DNA of 48,172 nt, taken from Candidatus Gottesmanbacteria bacterium. Lineage in GTDB: Bacteria > Patescibacteriota > Microgenomatia > 2-02-FULL-39-11. Numbering within the stretch: the first letter of the stretch is position 1; every line of letters begins with the position of its first letter. Position numbers and translations under genes: made by a program. The stretch lies in the NCBI GenBank assembly GCA_016186795.1, contig JACPKY010000002.1, forward strand, positions 668,771 to 716,942. Direction: 5' to 3'. A model generated the notes under the pieces. The model saw nothing but the letters and a program-made list of their open reading frames with translations, made no database searches and had not been told where the DNA came from. Below, one piece after another: positions 16,511-24,931 of this stretch.

Positions 16511-19500
16511 TTATGATTCAATCCGCGCCCGTTCGGAAATAACCGGAATGAGCCGGCCGATTATAACATTTTCCTTAAGACCCAACAAGTGATCTTCCTT
16601 CCCTTGCAAAGCGGTATCTGTCAAGACACTCGTAGTCTCCTGGAACGATGCAGCAGATAACCATGATTCTGTATATAATGCAGCTCTTGTAATGCCGAGA
16701 ATAACGACTTGAGCAGTTGCTGGCTCTCCACCTTCTGAAATAACTCGAGCGTTCTCCTCCTCAAAGTATCGCCTATCAACAAGTTCACCGGTTAAAAATA
16801 ACGTATCACCAGATGACTCAATCCGAACTTTGTCACTCATTTTCCGAATAATCACCTCAAAATGTTTATCGTGAATTGGAATACCCTGTGATTCGTACAC
16901 ACGCTGAATTTCTGCAAGTAAATACCTTTGTGCCCCAAGTAAACCACGAATTTGCAATACTTCCTTAATATCCAATGGACCGAATGTGATCGGATCCCCA
17001 GATGCAATAAGGTCACCAGTTTTTACACGTAATTCATAGGCTGCAGGGATGACATATTCTCTCTCTTCAATAGGTTTGATTCCAATACTTCGTACGGTTA
17101 CTGTATACCCATTTTCCGTTTCATCGATTTTCGCCTTTCCAGCAATTTCAGAAATTGGAGCATAGACTTTTGGAGTTCGTGCCTCGAATAATTCTTCCAC
17201 TCTTGGTAACCCTTGAGTAACATCAAGTCCAACAATTCCACCAGCATGACGGACACGCATTGTTAATTGGGTCCCTGGCTCTCCAATAGATTGCGCAGCA
17301 ACAATTCCAACGGGTGTTCCAATCTCTACAAATTTTTTACTTCCAAGATCGATTCCGTAACATGTCGCACACATACCATACTTCAGCTCACACGTCAGTG
17401 GAGACCGTACGGTAACTTTCCCAACATTTTTCAAAAGCGGAAGTTTATCCTCTGTAATAATATCCCCTCTTTTGAGGATGGCTTTCTTTCCTTTTTGCGG
17501 TAATACATCCTCTGCAATTACCCTTCCCATGACTCTTGTCACAAGAGGTGTTTGACGATCTTCTGAAGAAACAATCTCTATACCATTTTTCGTTCCGCAA
17601 TCTTCACTCCTTATAATAACATCATGCGCTACATCAACAAGTCTCCGTGTAAGATATCCTGCATCGGCAGTTTTTAACGCTGAATCTGTTAGTCCCTTCC
17701 TCGAACCACGAGTAGATGTGACGTATTCAAAAATAGATAAACCTTCCCGATAATTCGACTTTGTTGGTAACTCGACGATCTTTCCGAGTGGATCAACGAC
17801 AAGACCTTTAATTGCACAAAGCTGCTTTAACTGATCCTTTGACGCTCTTGCGCCTCCTGAATTAATAATGATCTTCACAGGATTTGCTTCATCCATTGCT
17901 TTCCATGTCGCATCTGCAAGTTGTTCTGTTACCTCAATCCATAATTCATTCTCAAGACGTTTTCGTTCCTCGTTTGTAATAAGTCCTTGACGGTAATTCT
18001 CTTCTACTTTCGTAACTTTTGTTTCGGTTTCGACAACCATCTTCTCTTTTTCAGGAATAATTATGTTATCAAAAACAGAAACAGACATTCCACCAGAAAG
18101 AGTCGCGCCCAAAAATCCAAAATCTTTGAATTTATCGATTAAGGAAGCAGTTTCTTCTTTTGAATACAGATCAAATACCCGTGTTAAGAGTTGTTTGATA
18201 GTTGCCGCTTTTACCGGTTCGTTAAAAAATCGTAAGTCTTCCGGAAGATTTTCATTAAAAAGTATTCGCCCAACACTTGTTGTAAGGACTTTCCCGGCAA
18301 TTCTTACCCGAATTGTTTGGCGTATATCAATCTTTCCTGACTGATAGGCGTATATCGCTTCTTTCTCATCGGCAAAAAGTTGCAATGTGTCCTCTTGAAT
18401 TTGTTCACCAGACTGACTTAATGTCGTGAGATAATAACACCCCAGTGCCATTTCTTTATTTGGAATCGTAATGGGTGATCCATCAGCAGGTTTTAAAAGG
18501 TTATTAACAGGAAGCATAAGGTCTTTTGCCTCTTTTTGAGCTGTTTCAGACAGTGGCACATGAACAGCCATTTGATCTCCGTCAAAGTCGGCATTATAAC
18601 CAGCGCAGACACATGGATGAATACGAATTGCTGCTCCTTCGATGAGAATCGGGAAAAATGCCTGGATACCAAGTTTATGAAGAGTTGGTGCCCGATTGAG
18701 AAATACAGGATGATTTTTCGTAATCTCCTCTAAAATATCAAATACTTGAGCCTGTTTCCTCTCTAAAATATTTTTTGCGCTTTTCACATTTGGTGCCAAC
18801 CCCCGAACAATAAGTTCACGAAGAACAAATGGCTTAAATAGCTCCAGTGCCATTTCTTTCGGAAGACCACACGTTGCAAGTGAAAGCTCTGGACCAACAA
18901 CAATAACAGATCTTCCAGAGTAATCGACGCGCTTACCGAGAAGATTTTGTCGAAATCTTCCCTGCTTCCCACGAAGCATATCAGAAAGGGATCGAAGTGG
19001 TGAGGATGTTACTGTCCTTCCAGTCGTCCTCTGGCTCGCATCAATAAGAGAATCAACAGCTTCTTGAAGCATTCTTTTTTCGTTTCGAAGGATAATTTCT
19101 GGAGCACCTAACTCAATGAGATGCTTTAACCTATTATTCCGATTAATTACTCTCCGGTAAAGATCGTTCAGATCGGACGTGGCAAACTTTCCTCCTGTCA
19201 ATTGTACCATCGGCCGAAGATCTGGAGGAATAACTGGAAGAATAGAAAGTATCATCCAAGATGGATCAACACCAGCTTTTTTCAATCCTTCGACAACTCG
19301 AAGTCTTTTTGCCACTTTTATCTTCCGAGGGCCAGAAAGTTCTTGAGCTTTCTTCCGAAGCTCAGCTGTGAGTTTTGAGAGGTCTAGTTTTTTCAAAACC
19401 GAAAGAATACACTCAGCGCCCATCCCTGCTTCAAAAAACGATTCCACGTCATATTCACGAAGTTTCAAAAATTCATCCTCAGAAATTATGGAGAGCGGTC

Positions 19501-20230
19501 GAAGTCTGGTGACCAAACTCGAAATTGTCGTAAATATTTCCTTTGCAGTTTCCTCAACCCGCTGGTTTTCTTCGGCAATAACAGTAATTTGCTGCTTTTT
19601 TTTGTAGGATAATTCCTCATATGCTAAATCTTGTGCTTCTTTATTTTTTATTTTCCCCTCTGTCTCCTTTTTCGCCCGAACAAATTCTTCCTCGATTTCT
19701 TTTATTTTCTGCTCCGCTTGTTTTACCCGTTCAGCTTTTCTTTTCTCAAATACTGCTTCAAGTTCAGCCTGCGCTTTCTTTTGAGCATTTTTGTCTACAT
19801 CAATCACTAGATACGAAGCAAAATAAATAACATTTTCCAAAGATTTTGGAGCTAGGTCAAGAAGAAGTGAAAGTTTAGATGGGGAACCCTTAAAAAACCA
19901 GACATGGGACACGGGGGCGGCAAGTTTAATATGCCCCATTCTTTCACGACGCACTTTACTTTGAGTGACTTCAACACCACATTTGTCACAAATAATTCCG
20001 CGGTATCGAATTCGCTTATATTTACCACAATAACATTCCCAGTCCTTTGTCGGACCAAAAATTCTTTCATCGAATAACCCGTCTTTTTCTGGTTTTAATG
20101 TCCGGTAGTTAATTGTTTCTGGCTTAGTGACCTCTCCATATGACCACAACAAGACGTCATCCGAAGATGCAAGGGTTAGTTTCAACCCCGAAAAGTCAAC
20201 GATCTGGCCAAAATTTCCTTTTTTATCCAT
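16511..20230 (-). CDS. rpoC: DNA-directed RNA polymerase beta' subunit
   Basis: Catalytic subunit of RNA polymerase. The 1239 residues start with MDKKGNFGQIVDF; a GAGGAG ribosome-binding site lies 6 bases upstream. The first zinc site is Cys66, Cys68, Cys81 and Cys84. The catalytic NADFDGDQ spans 546-553, with three aspartates at 548, 550 and 552. A charged helical segment at about 150-235 is probably a coiled-coil insertion of the clamp. The second zinc site (EDCGTKNG, LTCELKYGMCATC) is complete. The trigger loop reads MRVRHAGG at 991-998, where nearly all bacteria have MRTFH. No large trigger-loop insertion is present. It lies 11 bases after rpoB. Confidence 0.98.
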   Translation of the reverse strand: MDKKGNFGQIVDFSGLKLTLASSDDVLLWSYGEVTKPETINYRTLKPEKDGLFDERIFGPTKDWECYCGKYKRIRYRGIICDKCGVEVTQSKVRRERMGHIKLAAPVSHVWFFKGSPSKLSLLLDLAPKSLENVIYFASYLVIDVDKNAQKKAQAELEAVFEKRKAERVKQAEQKIKEIEEEFVRAKKETEGKIKNKEAQDLAYEELSYKKKQQITVIAEENQRVEETAKEIFTTISSLVTRLRPLSIISEDEFLKLREYDVESFFEAGMGAECILSVLKKLDLSKLTAELRKKAQELSGPRKIKVAKRLRVVEGLKKAGVDPSWMILSILPVIPPDLRPMVQLTGGKFATSDLNDLYRRVINRNNRLKHLIELGAPEIILRNEKRMLQEAVDSLIDASQRTTGRTVTSSPLRSLSDMLRGKQGRFRQNLLGKRVDYSGRSVIVVGPELSLATCGLPKEMALELFKPFVLRELIVRGLAPNVKSAKNILERKQAQVFDILEEITKNHPVFLNRAPTLHKLGIQAFFPILIEGAAIRIHPCVCAGYNADFDGDQMAVHVPLSETAQKEAKDLMLPVNNLLKPADGSPITIPNKEMALGCYYLTTLSQSGEQIQEDTLQLFADEKEAIYAYQSGKIDIRQTIRVRIAGKVLTTSVGRILFNENLPEDLRFFNEPVKAATIKQLLTRVFDLYSKEETASLIDKFKDFGFLGATLSGGMSVSVFDNIIIPEKEKMVVETETKVTKVEENYRQGLITNEERKRLENELWIEVTEQLADATWKAMDEANPVKIIINSGGARASKDQLKQLCAIKGLVVDPLGKIVELPTKSNYREGLSIFEYVTSTRGSRKGLTDSALKTADAGYLTRRLVDVAHDVIIRSEDCGTKNGIEIVSSEDRQTPLVTRVMGRVIAEDVLPQKGKKAILKRGDIITEDKLPLLKNVGKVTVRSPLTCELKYGMCATCYGIDLGSKKFVEIGTPVGIVAAQSIGEPGTQLTMRVRHAGGIVGLDVTQGLPRVEELFEARTPKVYAPISEIAGKAKIDETENGYTVTVRSIGIKPIEEREYVIPAAYELRVKTGDLIASGDPITFGPLDIKEVLQIRGLLGAQRYLLAEIQRVYESQGIPIHDKHFEVIIRKMSDKVRIESSGDTLFLTGELVDRRYFEEENARVISEGGEPATAQVVILGITRAALYTESWLSAASFQETTSVLTDTALQGKEDHLLGLKENVIIGRLIPVISERARIES

Positions 20231-20241
20231 ACACTCTCCTC

Positions 20242-23200
20242 TTACGACTCTTCCTCCTCAATAACTTTTTCTCCAGAGGCTTCTGCAAGATCGTGAGCTT
20301 GTTTCTCAACTTTTTCCTCCTCTATAGCTTCCTGATCGGCCATCTGAGCAACACTTTTTTGTGATGCGGTTACCACTCCAGTTGGAATTACATTAAGACC
20401 TAACGATTGCAATTCTTTTACAAGAACTTTAAATGACTCAGGAATAGTGGAGGCTGGAATATCTGCCCCCTTCACAATTGCTTCAAAAGCCCGAGCTCGA
20501 CCAATCACATCGTCAGATTTGATCGTTAACATTTCTTGTAACGTGTTTGCGGCCCGGTGTGCTTCAAGTGCCCATACTTCCATCTCTCCAAGCCTTTGCC
20601 CTCCCATCTGTGCCTTTCCACCAAGAGGTTGCTGTGTAACTAGGGAATATGGACCAGTGGAACGTGCGTGCGTCTTATCTTCTACCATGTGAATGAGCTT
20701 CATAATGTATCCTGTTCCTACAACGACACGTTCCTTTAACGGTTGTCCAGATCTCCCATCATAAAGCGTTGCTTTTCCTGAAGAAGAGGGAGAATGTTTA
20801 TCAAGTTCCGAAATAATATTCTGTTCTGAAATTCGCTCAAAAACCGGTACCGCCACCTTATAATTTCCCCATGTTGCAGCCCAACCTAAATGAGCTTCAA
20901 GGAGTTGTCCGAGATTCATACGGGAAAGAACTGAAAGAGGTGAAATGATAACGTCAACAGGTGTTCCATCCTCAAGATATGGCATATCTGCAGCTGGAAC
21001 AATTTTACTAATGACACCCTTATTACCATGCCGACCAGCAAGCTTATCTCCAACGACAACTTTTCGTATTTGAGCCACTTTTACGATAATCTTTTTGATT
21101 GTCCCTGGTTGCAGTTCATCTCCACTTTCTCTATCAAGAATTTTTACTTCCACAACCACCCCTTTCTCACCGTGAGGCATTCGCAGAGATGTATCTCGGA
21201 CTTCTCGTGCTTTCTCTCCAAAGATAGCCCGAAGTAATCTTTCTTCCGCTGTTAACTCAGTCTCGCCCTTTGGCGCAATTTTGCCGACAAGAATATCATT
21301 TGGATTTACTTCTGCTCCAATGACAACAATTCCTCTTTCATCCAGATTTGCTAAAGCTTCCTCCCCAACGTTTGGAATATCTCGTGTCGTTTCTTCAGGT
21401 CCAAGTTTTGTATCAACAACCTCAGTTTCATATTCTTCTATGCTAATTGAAGTAAGGAGATCCTTCTGCACAAGTTTATCTGAAATAACAATTGCATCTT
21501 CATATCCCAACCCATCAAATGAACAATAAGCAATCGTCAAGTTTTGACCAAGTGCAAGCTCGCCATGTTCTGTTGCCGGAGCATCAATAAGAGGACGTCC
21601 TTTTTCTACTTTTTCATTCAATGAAACGAGAGGTCTTTGGGAAAAACACGTATTTTGTGACGTTCTTTTGAATTTTTCAATTTTATACGTATTTTCTTTA
21701 CCATTTTTTCCTTTGAATGTAAGTTTTGTTGCATCTACATAGGTTATTTTTCCGTCATCAGGGGCAATAACTTCTCTCCTCAATGCTTCGGGAATGACAT
21801 GCTCCATTCCCGTTCCCACCACAGGAGAAGCAGGTTGAATCAGAGGAACCGCCTGGCACTGCATATGCGTACCCATAAGCGCTCTATTTGCTTCATCATG
21901 CGCAAGGAATGGAATAAGTGACGCAGACACCCCTACTACTTGACGTGGAACAACATCCATATACGTAACATTATCTGCTTCAGTTTCGATAAATTCCCCT
22001 TTGTAACGGGCAGGTACTCTTTTATCTTTCATGTACCCATTATCATCGAGAGGAATATCTGCATGAGTGATGTAATATTTTTGTTCATCATCTGCCGTAA
22101 GATAAACAATTTCTTGTGTTGCTTTTGGTTTCCGTGTTTTCGTCTCCTTGGCAACTTTTCTATACGGAGCTTCAAGAAAACCAAATTCATTTACTTTTGC
22201 GTAAAGTGCCATGTATGTGACGAGACCGATATTCGGACCTTCTGGACTTCTGACAGGACAGATTCTACTATACTGAGAAGCATTGATATCGCGAATGGAA
22301 AATGAGGCACGTTCTCTGGAAATTCCTCCTGCTCCCATAACAGTTAACCTTCGAAGATTATCAATCTCGGCAAGAGGATTTGTTTGATCAAGTATAGTGG
22401 AAAGTTGACTCGTTCTGAAAAAATCATTGATAGCAGCAATAATCGGCCGTGCATTAATTACTTGCGACGGAGTAATCTCAATTTGAGTTCCTGCCAAACT
22501 CATCCGTTCACGGATTGACCTCTCAAGTCGAGAAAGTCCAATTTTAAATGCGTTCGTTGCAACAAGTTCACCGACTCGACGGATCCTTCTATTTCCCATG
22601 TGGTCAATATCATCTCGATCGCCTTTCCCAAATGTCAGGTTGATCAGATACTTCATAATTCCAATAAAATCTTCTTTTGTAAGGATCCAATTCTCCTTCT
22701 CTGTTGAAAGGGCAAGACCTAATTTTTTATTGATCTTATAGCGACCAACCGCACCCATGCTGTACCGTCTTGGATTAAAAAAGAGAGAATTCAATAGCTC
22801 TTGTGCGTTTTCAACAACTGCTGGTTCTCCAGGTCGCATTTTCCGGTATATTTCAATAAGTGCTTCTTCTTTTGTCTTCGTGGGATCTTTTTCAATAGTA
22901 TTTGCGATATACGGTAGTTGTTTCTCGGTACCAGCAAAAATCGCCAGTAGTTCTTCGTCGGTTTCAATACCAACCGCTCGAAGTAGTGTTGTTGCCGAAT
23001 ATTTTCTTCTTCTATCAATTCTTACTGTAATAACGTCGTTTCGAGAAATTGAGAAATCAAGCCATGATCCGAAAAGTGGACGAACTTCAGCTACATAGAG
23101 TACTTTTCCAATCACGGGATCAATATCTCCGGTAAAATACACGCCAGGAGACCGAACAATTTGGTTCACAATACATCGTTCAACACCGTTAATAATAAAC

Positions 23201-23577
23201 GTCCCATTTTCGGTCATGATTGGAATATCTCCTAAGAAGACTTCTTGGCGAGTTTCCCTTCCAGTTTGTTTATTTGTAAGTATTGCTTCCACTTTCAAAG
23301 GAGCATCAAAGGTTAACCCCTTATCCAAACATTCTAAGGGGGTATAGCGGGGAGAATCAAAGTAATGCTTTCCGAAAACCAAATTCCAGTTTTTGCCGGT
23401 AAAATCTTCAATGGGAGAAAGTTCCGCAAGTAGGTCACCAATACCTTTTTGAAGAAACCACGCATAGGATTCCTTCTGAACTGCAGTAAGGTCGAGAATG
23501 GGAAGATTTGAAAACTTTTTGCCCCAATACAATCGTTTCTTAGCCTCAGAAGAATTTGAGTTGTTGATTTTGGACAT
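20242..23577 (-). CDS. rpoB: DNA-directed RNA polymerase beta subunit
   Basis: Catalytic-core subunit of RNA polymerase. From the ATG at 23575-23577 it has 1111 residues, a compact form close to Thermus in size and lacking the large E. coli insertions. The rifampicin region FRTSQLSTILDQTNP and the active-site segment SPEGPNIGL are clear, as are GEKGVVVEV and the C-terminal KPQMGG-like switch region (here GGKAQMGGQRLGEMEVWALEA, shortened). Residues at the rifampicin contacts differ from sensitive bacteria. A 12-codon upstream extension from TTG exists but is not supported. It is preceded by a perfect consensus promoter and no rplJ-rplL genes. Confidence 0.98.
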   Translation of the reverse strand: MSKINNSNSSEAKKRLYWGKKFSNLPILDLTAVQKESYAWFLQKGIGDLLAELSPIEDFTGKNWNLVFGKHYFDSPRYTPLECLDKGLTFDAPLKVEAILTNKQTGRETRQEVFLGDIPIMTENGTFIINGVERCIVNQIVRSPGVYFTGDIDPVIGKVLYVAEVRPLFGSWLDFSISRNDVITVRIDRRRKYSATTLLRAVGIETDEELLAIFAGTEKQLPYIANTIEKDPTKTKEEALIEIYRKMRPGEPAVVENAQELLNSLFFNPRRYSMGAVGRYKINKKLGLALSTEKENWILTKEDFIGIMKYLINLTFGKGDRDDIDHMGNRRIRRVGELVATNAFKIGLSRLERSIRERMSLAGTQIEITPSQVINARPIIAAINDFFRTSQLSTILDQTNPLAEIDNLRRLTVMGAGGISRERASFSIRDINASQYSRICPVRSPEGPNIGLVTYMALYAKVNEFGFLEAPYRKVAKETKTRKPKATQEIVYLTADDEQKYYITHADIPLDDNGYMKDKRVPARYKGEFIETEADNVTYMDVVPRQVVGVSASLIPFLAHDEANRALMGTHMQCQAVPLIQPASPVVGTGMEHVIPEALRREVIAPDDGKITYVDATKLTFKGKNGKENTYKIEKFKRTSQNTCFSQRPLVSLNEKVEKGRPLIDAPATEHGELALGQNLTIAYCSFDGLGYEDAIVISDKLVQKDLLTSISIEEYETEVVDTKLGPEETTRDIPNVGEEALANLDERGIVVIGAEVNPNDILVGKIAPKGETELTAEERLLRAIFGEKAREVRDTSLRMPHGEKGVVVEVKILDRESGDELQPGTIKKIIVKVAQIRKVVVGDKLAGRHGNKGVISKIVPAADMPYLEDGTPVDVIISPLSVLSRMNLGQLLEAHLGWAATWGNYKVAVPVFERISEQNIISELDKHSPSSSGKATLYDGRSGQPLKERVVVGTGYIMKLIHMVEDKTHARSTGPYSLVTQQPLGGKAQMGGQRLGEMEVWALEAHRAANTLQEMLTIKSDDVIGRARAFEAIVKGADIPASTIPESFKVLVKELQSLGLNVIPTGVVTASQKSVAQMADQEAIEEEKVEKQAHDLAEASGEKVIEEEES

Positions 23578-23618
23578 TGGGATTTTCTTTCTTAGGAAGA
23601 CAAAAAACGACAAAAGAA

Positions 23619-23639
23619 GCGTACGTAATACCTGTACGC
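23619..23639 (-). promoter_or_regulatory. rpoB leader hairpin followed by U-rich tract
   Basis: GCGTAC and GTACGC form a perfect 6-pair stem around a 9-base loop, about 18 bases after the predicted transcription start. On the minus strand it is followed by TTCTTTTGTCGTTTTTTGTC. The leader to the rpoB ATG is about 80 bases. There is no upstream gene in this direction, so it is not a normal terminator. Confidence 0.55.
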
Positions 23640-23663
23640 CTATTTCCGCTTTAAGTTTCTCAC

Positions 23664-23692
23664 ATTATACGCACCGCTTTTCACCTTGTCAA
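23664..23692 (-). promoter_or_regulatory. rpoBC promoter, perfect consensus
   Basis: TTGACA (23687-23692) and TATAAT (23664-23669) on the minus strand are separated by exactly 17 bases: a full sigma-70 consensus. Predicted start of transcription is near 23657. It faces away from the nusA promoter, whose -35 lies 40 bases further along. Confidence 0.85.
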
Positions 23693-23732
23693 GTATGAAA
23701 CCGATGATTCTTTTTTTCCTGCATCAATAATA

Positions 23733-23761
23733 TTGCACACTCCTCTACTGTGTGCTATACT
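23733..23761 (+). promoter_or_regulatory. nusA promoter with extended -10
   Basis: TTGCAC (23733-23738) and TATACT (23756-23761) are 17 bases apart, and TGC directly before the -10 makes it an extended -10 promoter. Predicted start of transcription is near 23768, leaving a leader of only about 18 bases to the first good start codon. Confidence 0.75.
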
Positions 23762-23785
23762 TACCTTTGTTTTTGGAGTGAATTA

Positions 23786-24871
23786 ATGGTGGGACATCCC
23801 CACCAATTTTTTAATATGGCAGTAACAATCCGTACTGAATTTGCTCTTGCACTCAATCAGGTAGCTACCGAGCGAGGACTTGATCCAAAAATTGTCCTTG
23901 AAACTATTAAGGCCGCAATACTTGCGGCTTACAGAAAGGATTATGGTGGAAAAGATGTCGAAGAGCTCGAGGTAGAAATAAATCCGGATACAGGAGAAGC
24001 AAAAGTTTTCAAAGATAAAAAAGATATTACTCCACCAGGATTTGGAAGAATTGCCGCCCAAACGGCAAAACAAGTAATTCTTCAAAGAATCCGCGAAGCA
24101 GAAAAAAAGGCAATTATTGCTGACTACTCTATGCGTGTCGGTTCAATTGTAAACGGTATGGTTTTACGATTTGACGGTCCAAACATCATCGTCGACATTG
24201 GGAAAGCTGAAGCAATCATGCCCCCTCAAGAACAGACGCCAACGGAACATTATCGACTCAACCAACGGCTCACATTCTATATAGAAGGAATACGAGAAAC
24301 AATGCGTGGCGATCAAATCATTGTTTCGCGAGCACATAAAGGTCTTATTATAGGTCTTTTCCAACGAGAAGTACCAGAAGTTGCCAATAAAGCAGTACAA
24401 ATTAAAGAAATCGCCAGAGAACCAGGCCATAGAACAAAAATCTCTGTCTATTCAAATCAAAGTGGTGTTGATCCTGTTGGAAGCTGTGTTGGACAAAAGG
24501 GAATAAGAGTGCAAGCGGTTATCAATGAGCTCGGTGGTAGTGAAAAGGTAGATATAATTCAATGGAACGACGACCCGGTACTCTTTATTCAAGCAGCTCT
24601 TGCTCCAGCAAAAGATATTGAGGTTATTCTTGATGCAAAGAAAAGGACTGTCCAAGCGCTTGTTGATGATGATCAGTTATCGTTGGCAATTGGAAAAGAA
24701 GGACAGAACGTGAGACTTGCAGGAAAACTTACAGGATGGAAAATTGATATAAAATCTAAATCCGGTACTAGTCCCCAACGACCCTTACGAGAAATATCAA
24801 AAGAACAACGACCAAAAACTTCAAACAAAGCTGAAGAGAAAGAAGCCAAAAAAAAGAAAGATGAGAAATAG
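23786..24871 (+). CDS. nusA: Transcription termination/antitermination factor NusA
   Basis: Binds RNA polymerase and nascent RNA, promoting pausing and intrinsic termination. The N-terminal RNA polymerase-binding domain, an S1 domain (VGSIVNGMVLRFDGPNIIVDIG) and two KH domains (second with IGKEGQNVRLAGK) are present, ending in a lysine/glutamate-rich tail without acidic repeats. Two in-frame starts exist. The ATG at 23786 has a GGAG 7 bases upstream and gives 361 residues. The ATG at 23816 gives 351 residues starting MAVTIRTEF, aligns best with the family, but has no Shine-Dalgarno. The ten extra codons coincide with a hairpin and U-tract. No rimP precedes it; infB follows after 60 bases. Confidence 0.95.
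   Translation: MVGHPHQFFNMAVTIRTEFALALNQVATERGLDPKIVLETIKAAILAAYRKDYGGKDVEELEVEINPDTGEAKVFKDKKDITPPGFGRIAAQTAKQVILQRIREAEKKAIIADYSMRVGSIVNGMVLRFDGPNIIVDIGKAEAIMPPQEQTPTEHYRLNQRLTFYIEGIRETMRGDQIIVSRAHKGLIIGLFQREVPEVANKAVQIKEIAREPGHRTKISVYSNQSGVDPVGSCVGQKGIRVQAVINELGGSEKVDIIQWNDDPVLFIQAALAPAKDIEVILDAKKRTVQALVDDDQLSLAIGKEGQNVRLAGKLTGWKIDIKSKSGTSPQRPLREISKEQRPKTSNKAEEKEAKKKKDEK
23787..23812 (+). promoter_or_regulatory. nusA leader hairpin with U6 tract
   Basis: TGGTGGG (23787-23793) pairs with CCCACCA (23799-23805) around the loop ACATC, followed by A and TTTTTT (23807-23812), then AAT and the inner ATG at 23816. It has the full form of an intrinsic terminator inside the nusA leader, overlapping the first codons from the upstream start. 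Confidence 0.65.
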
Positions 24872-24931
24872 AACTCGCTTGAATTGTATTACACCGTAAC
24901 GCAATGTTTCGAAGTTTGTTTATTTCTTCCT

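Noticed and set aside
23750-23785. Longer nusA from a GTG at 23750
   Set aside because: It would start inside the -10 box of the nusA promoter, so it could not be on the main transcript.
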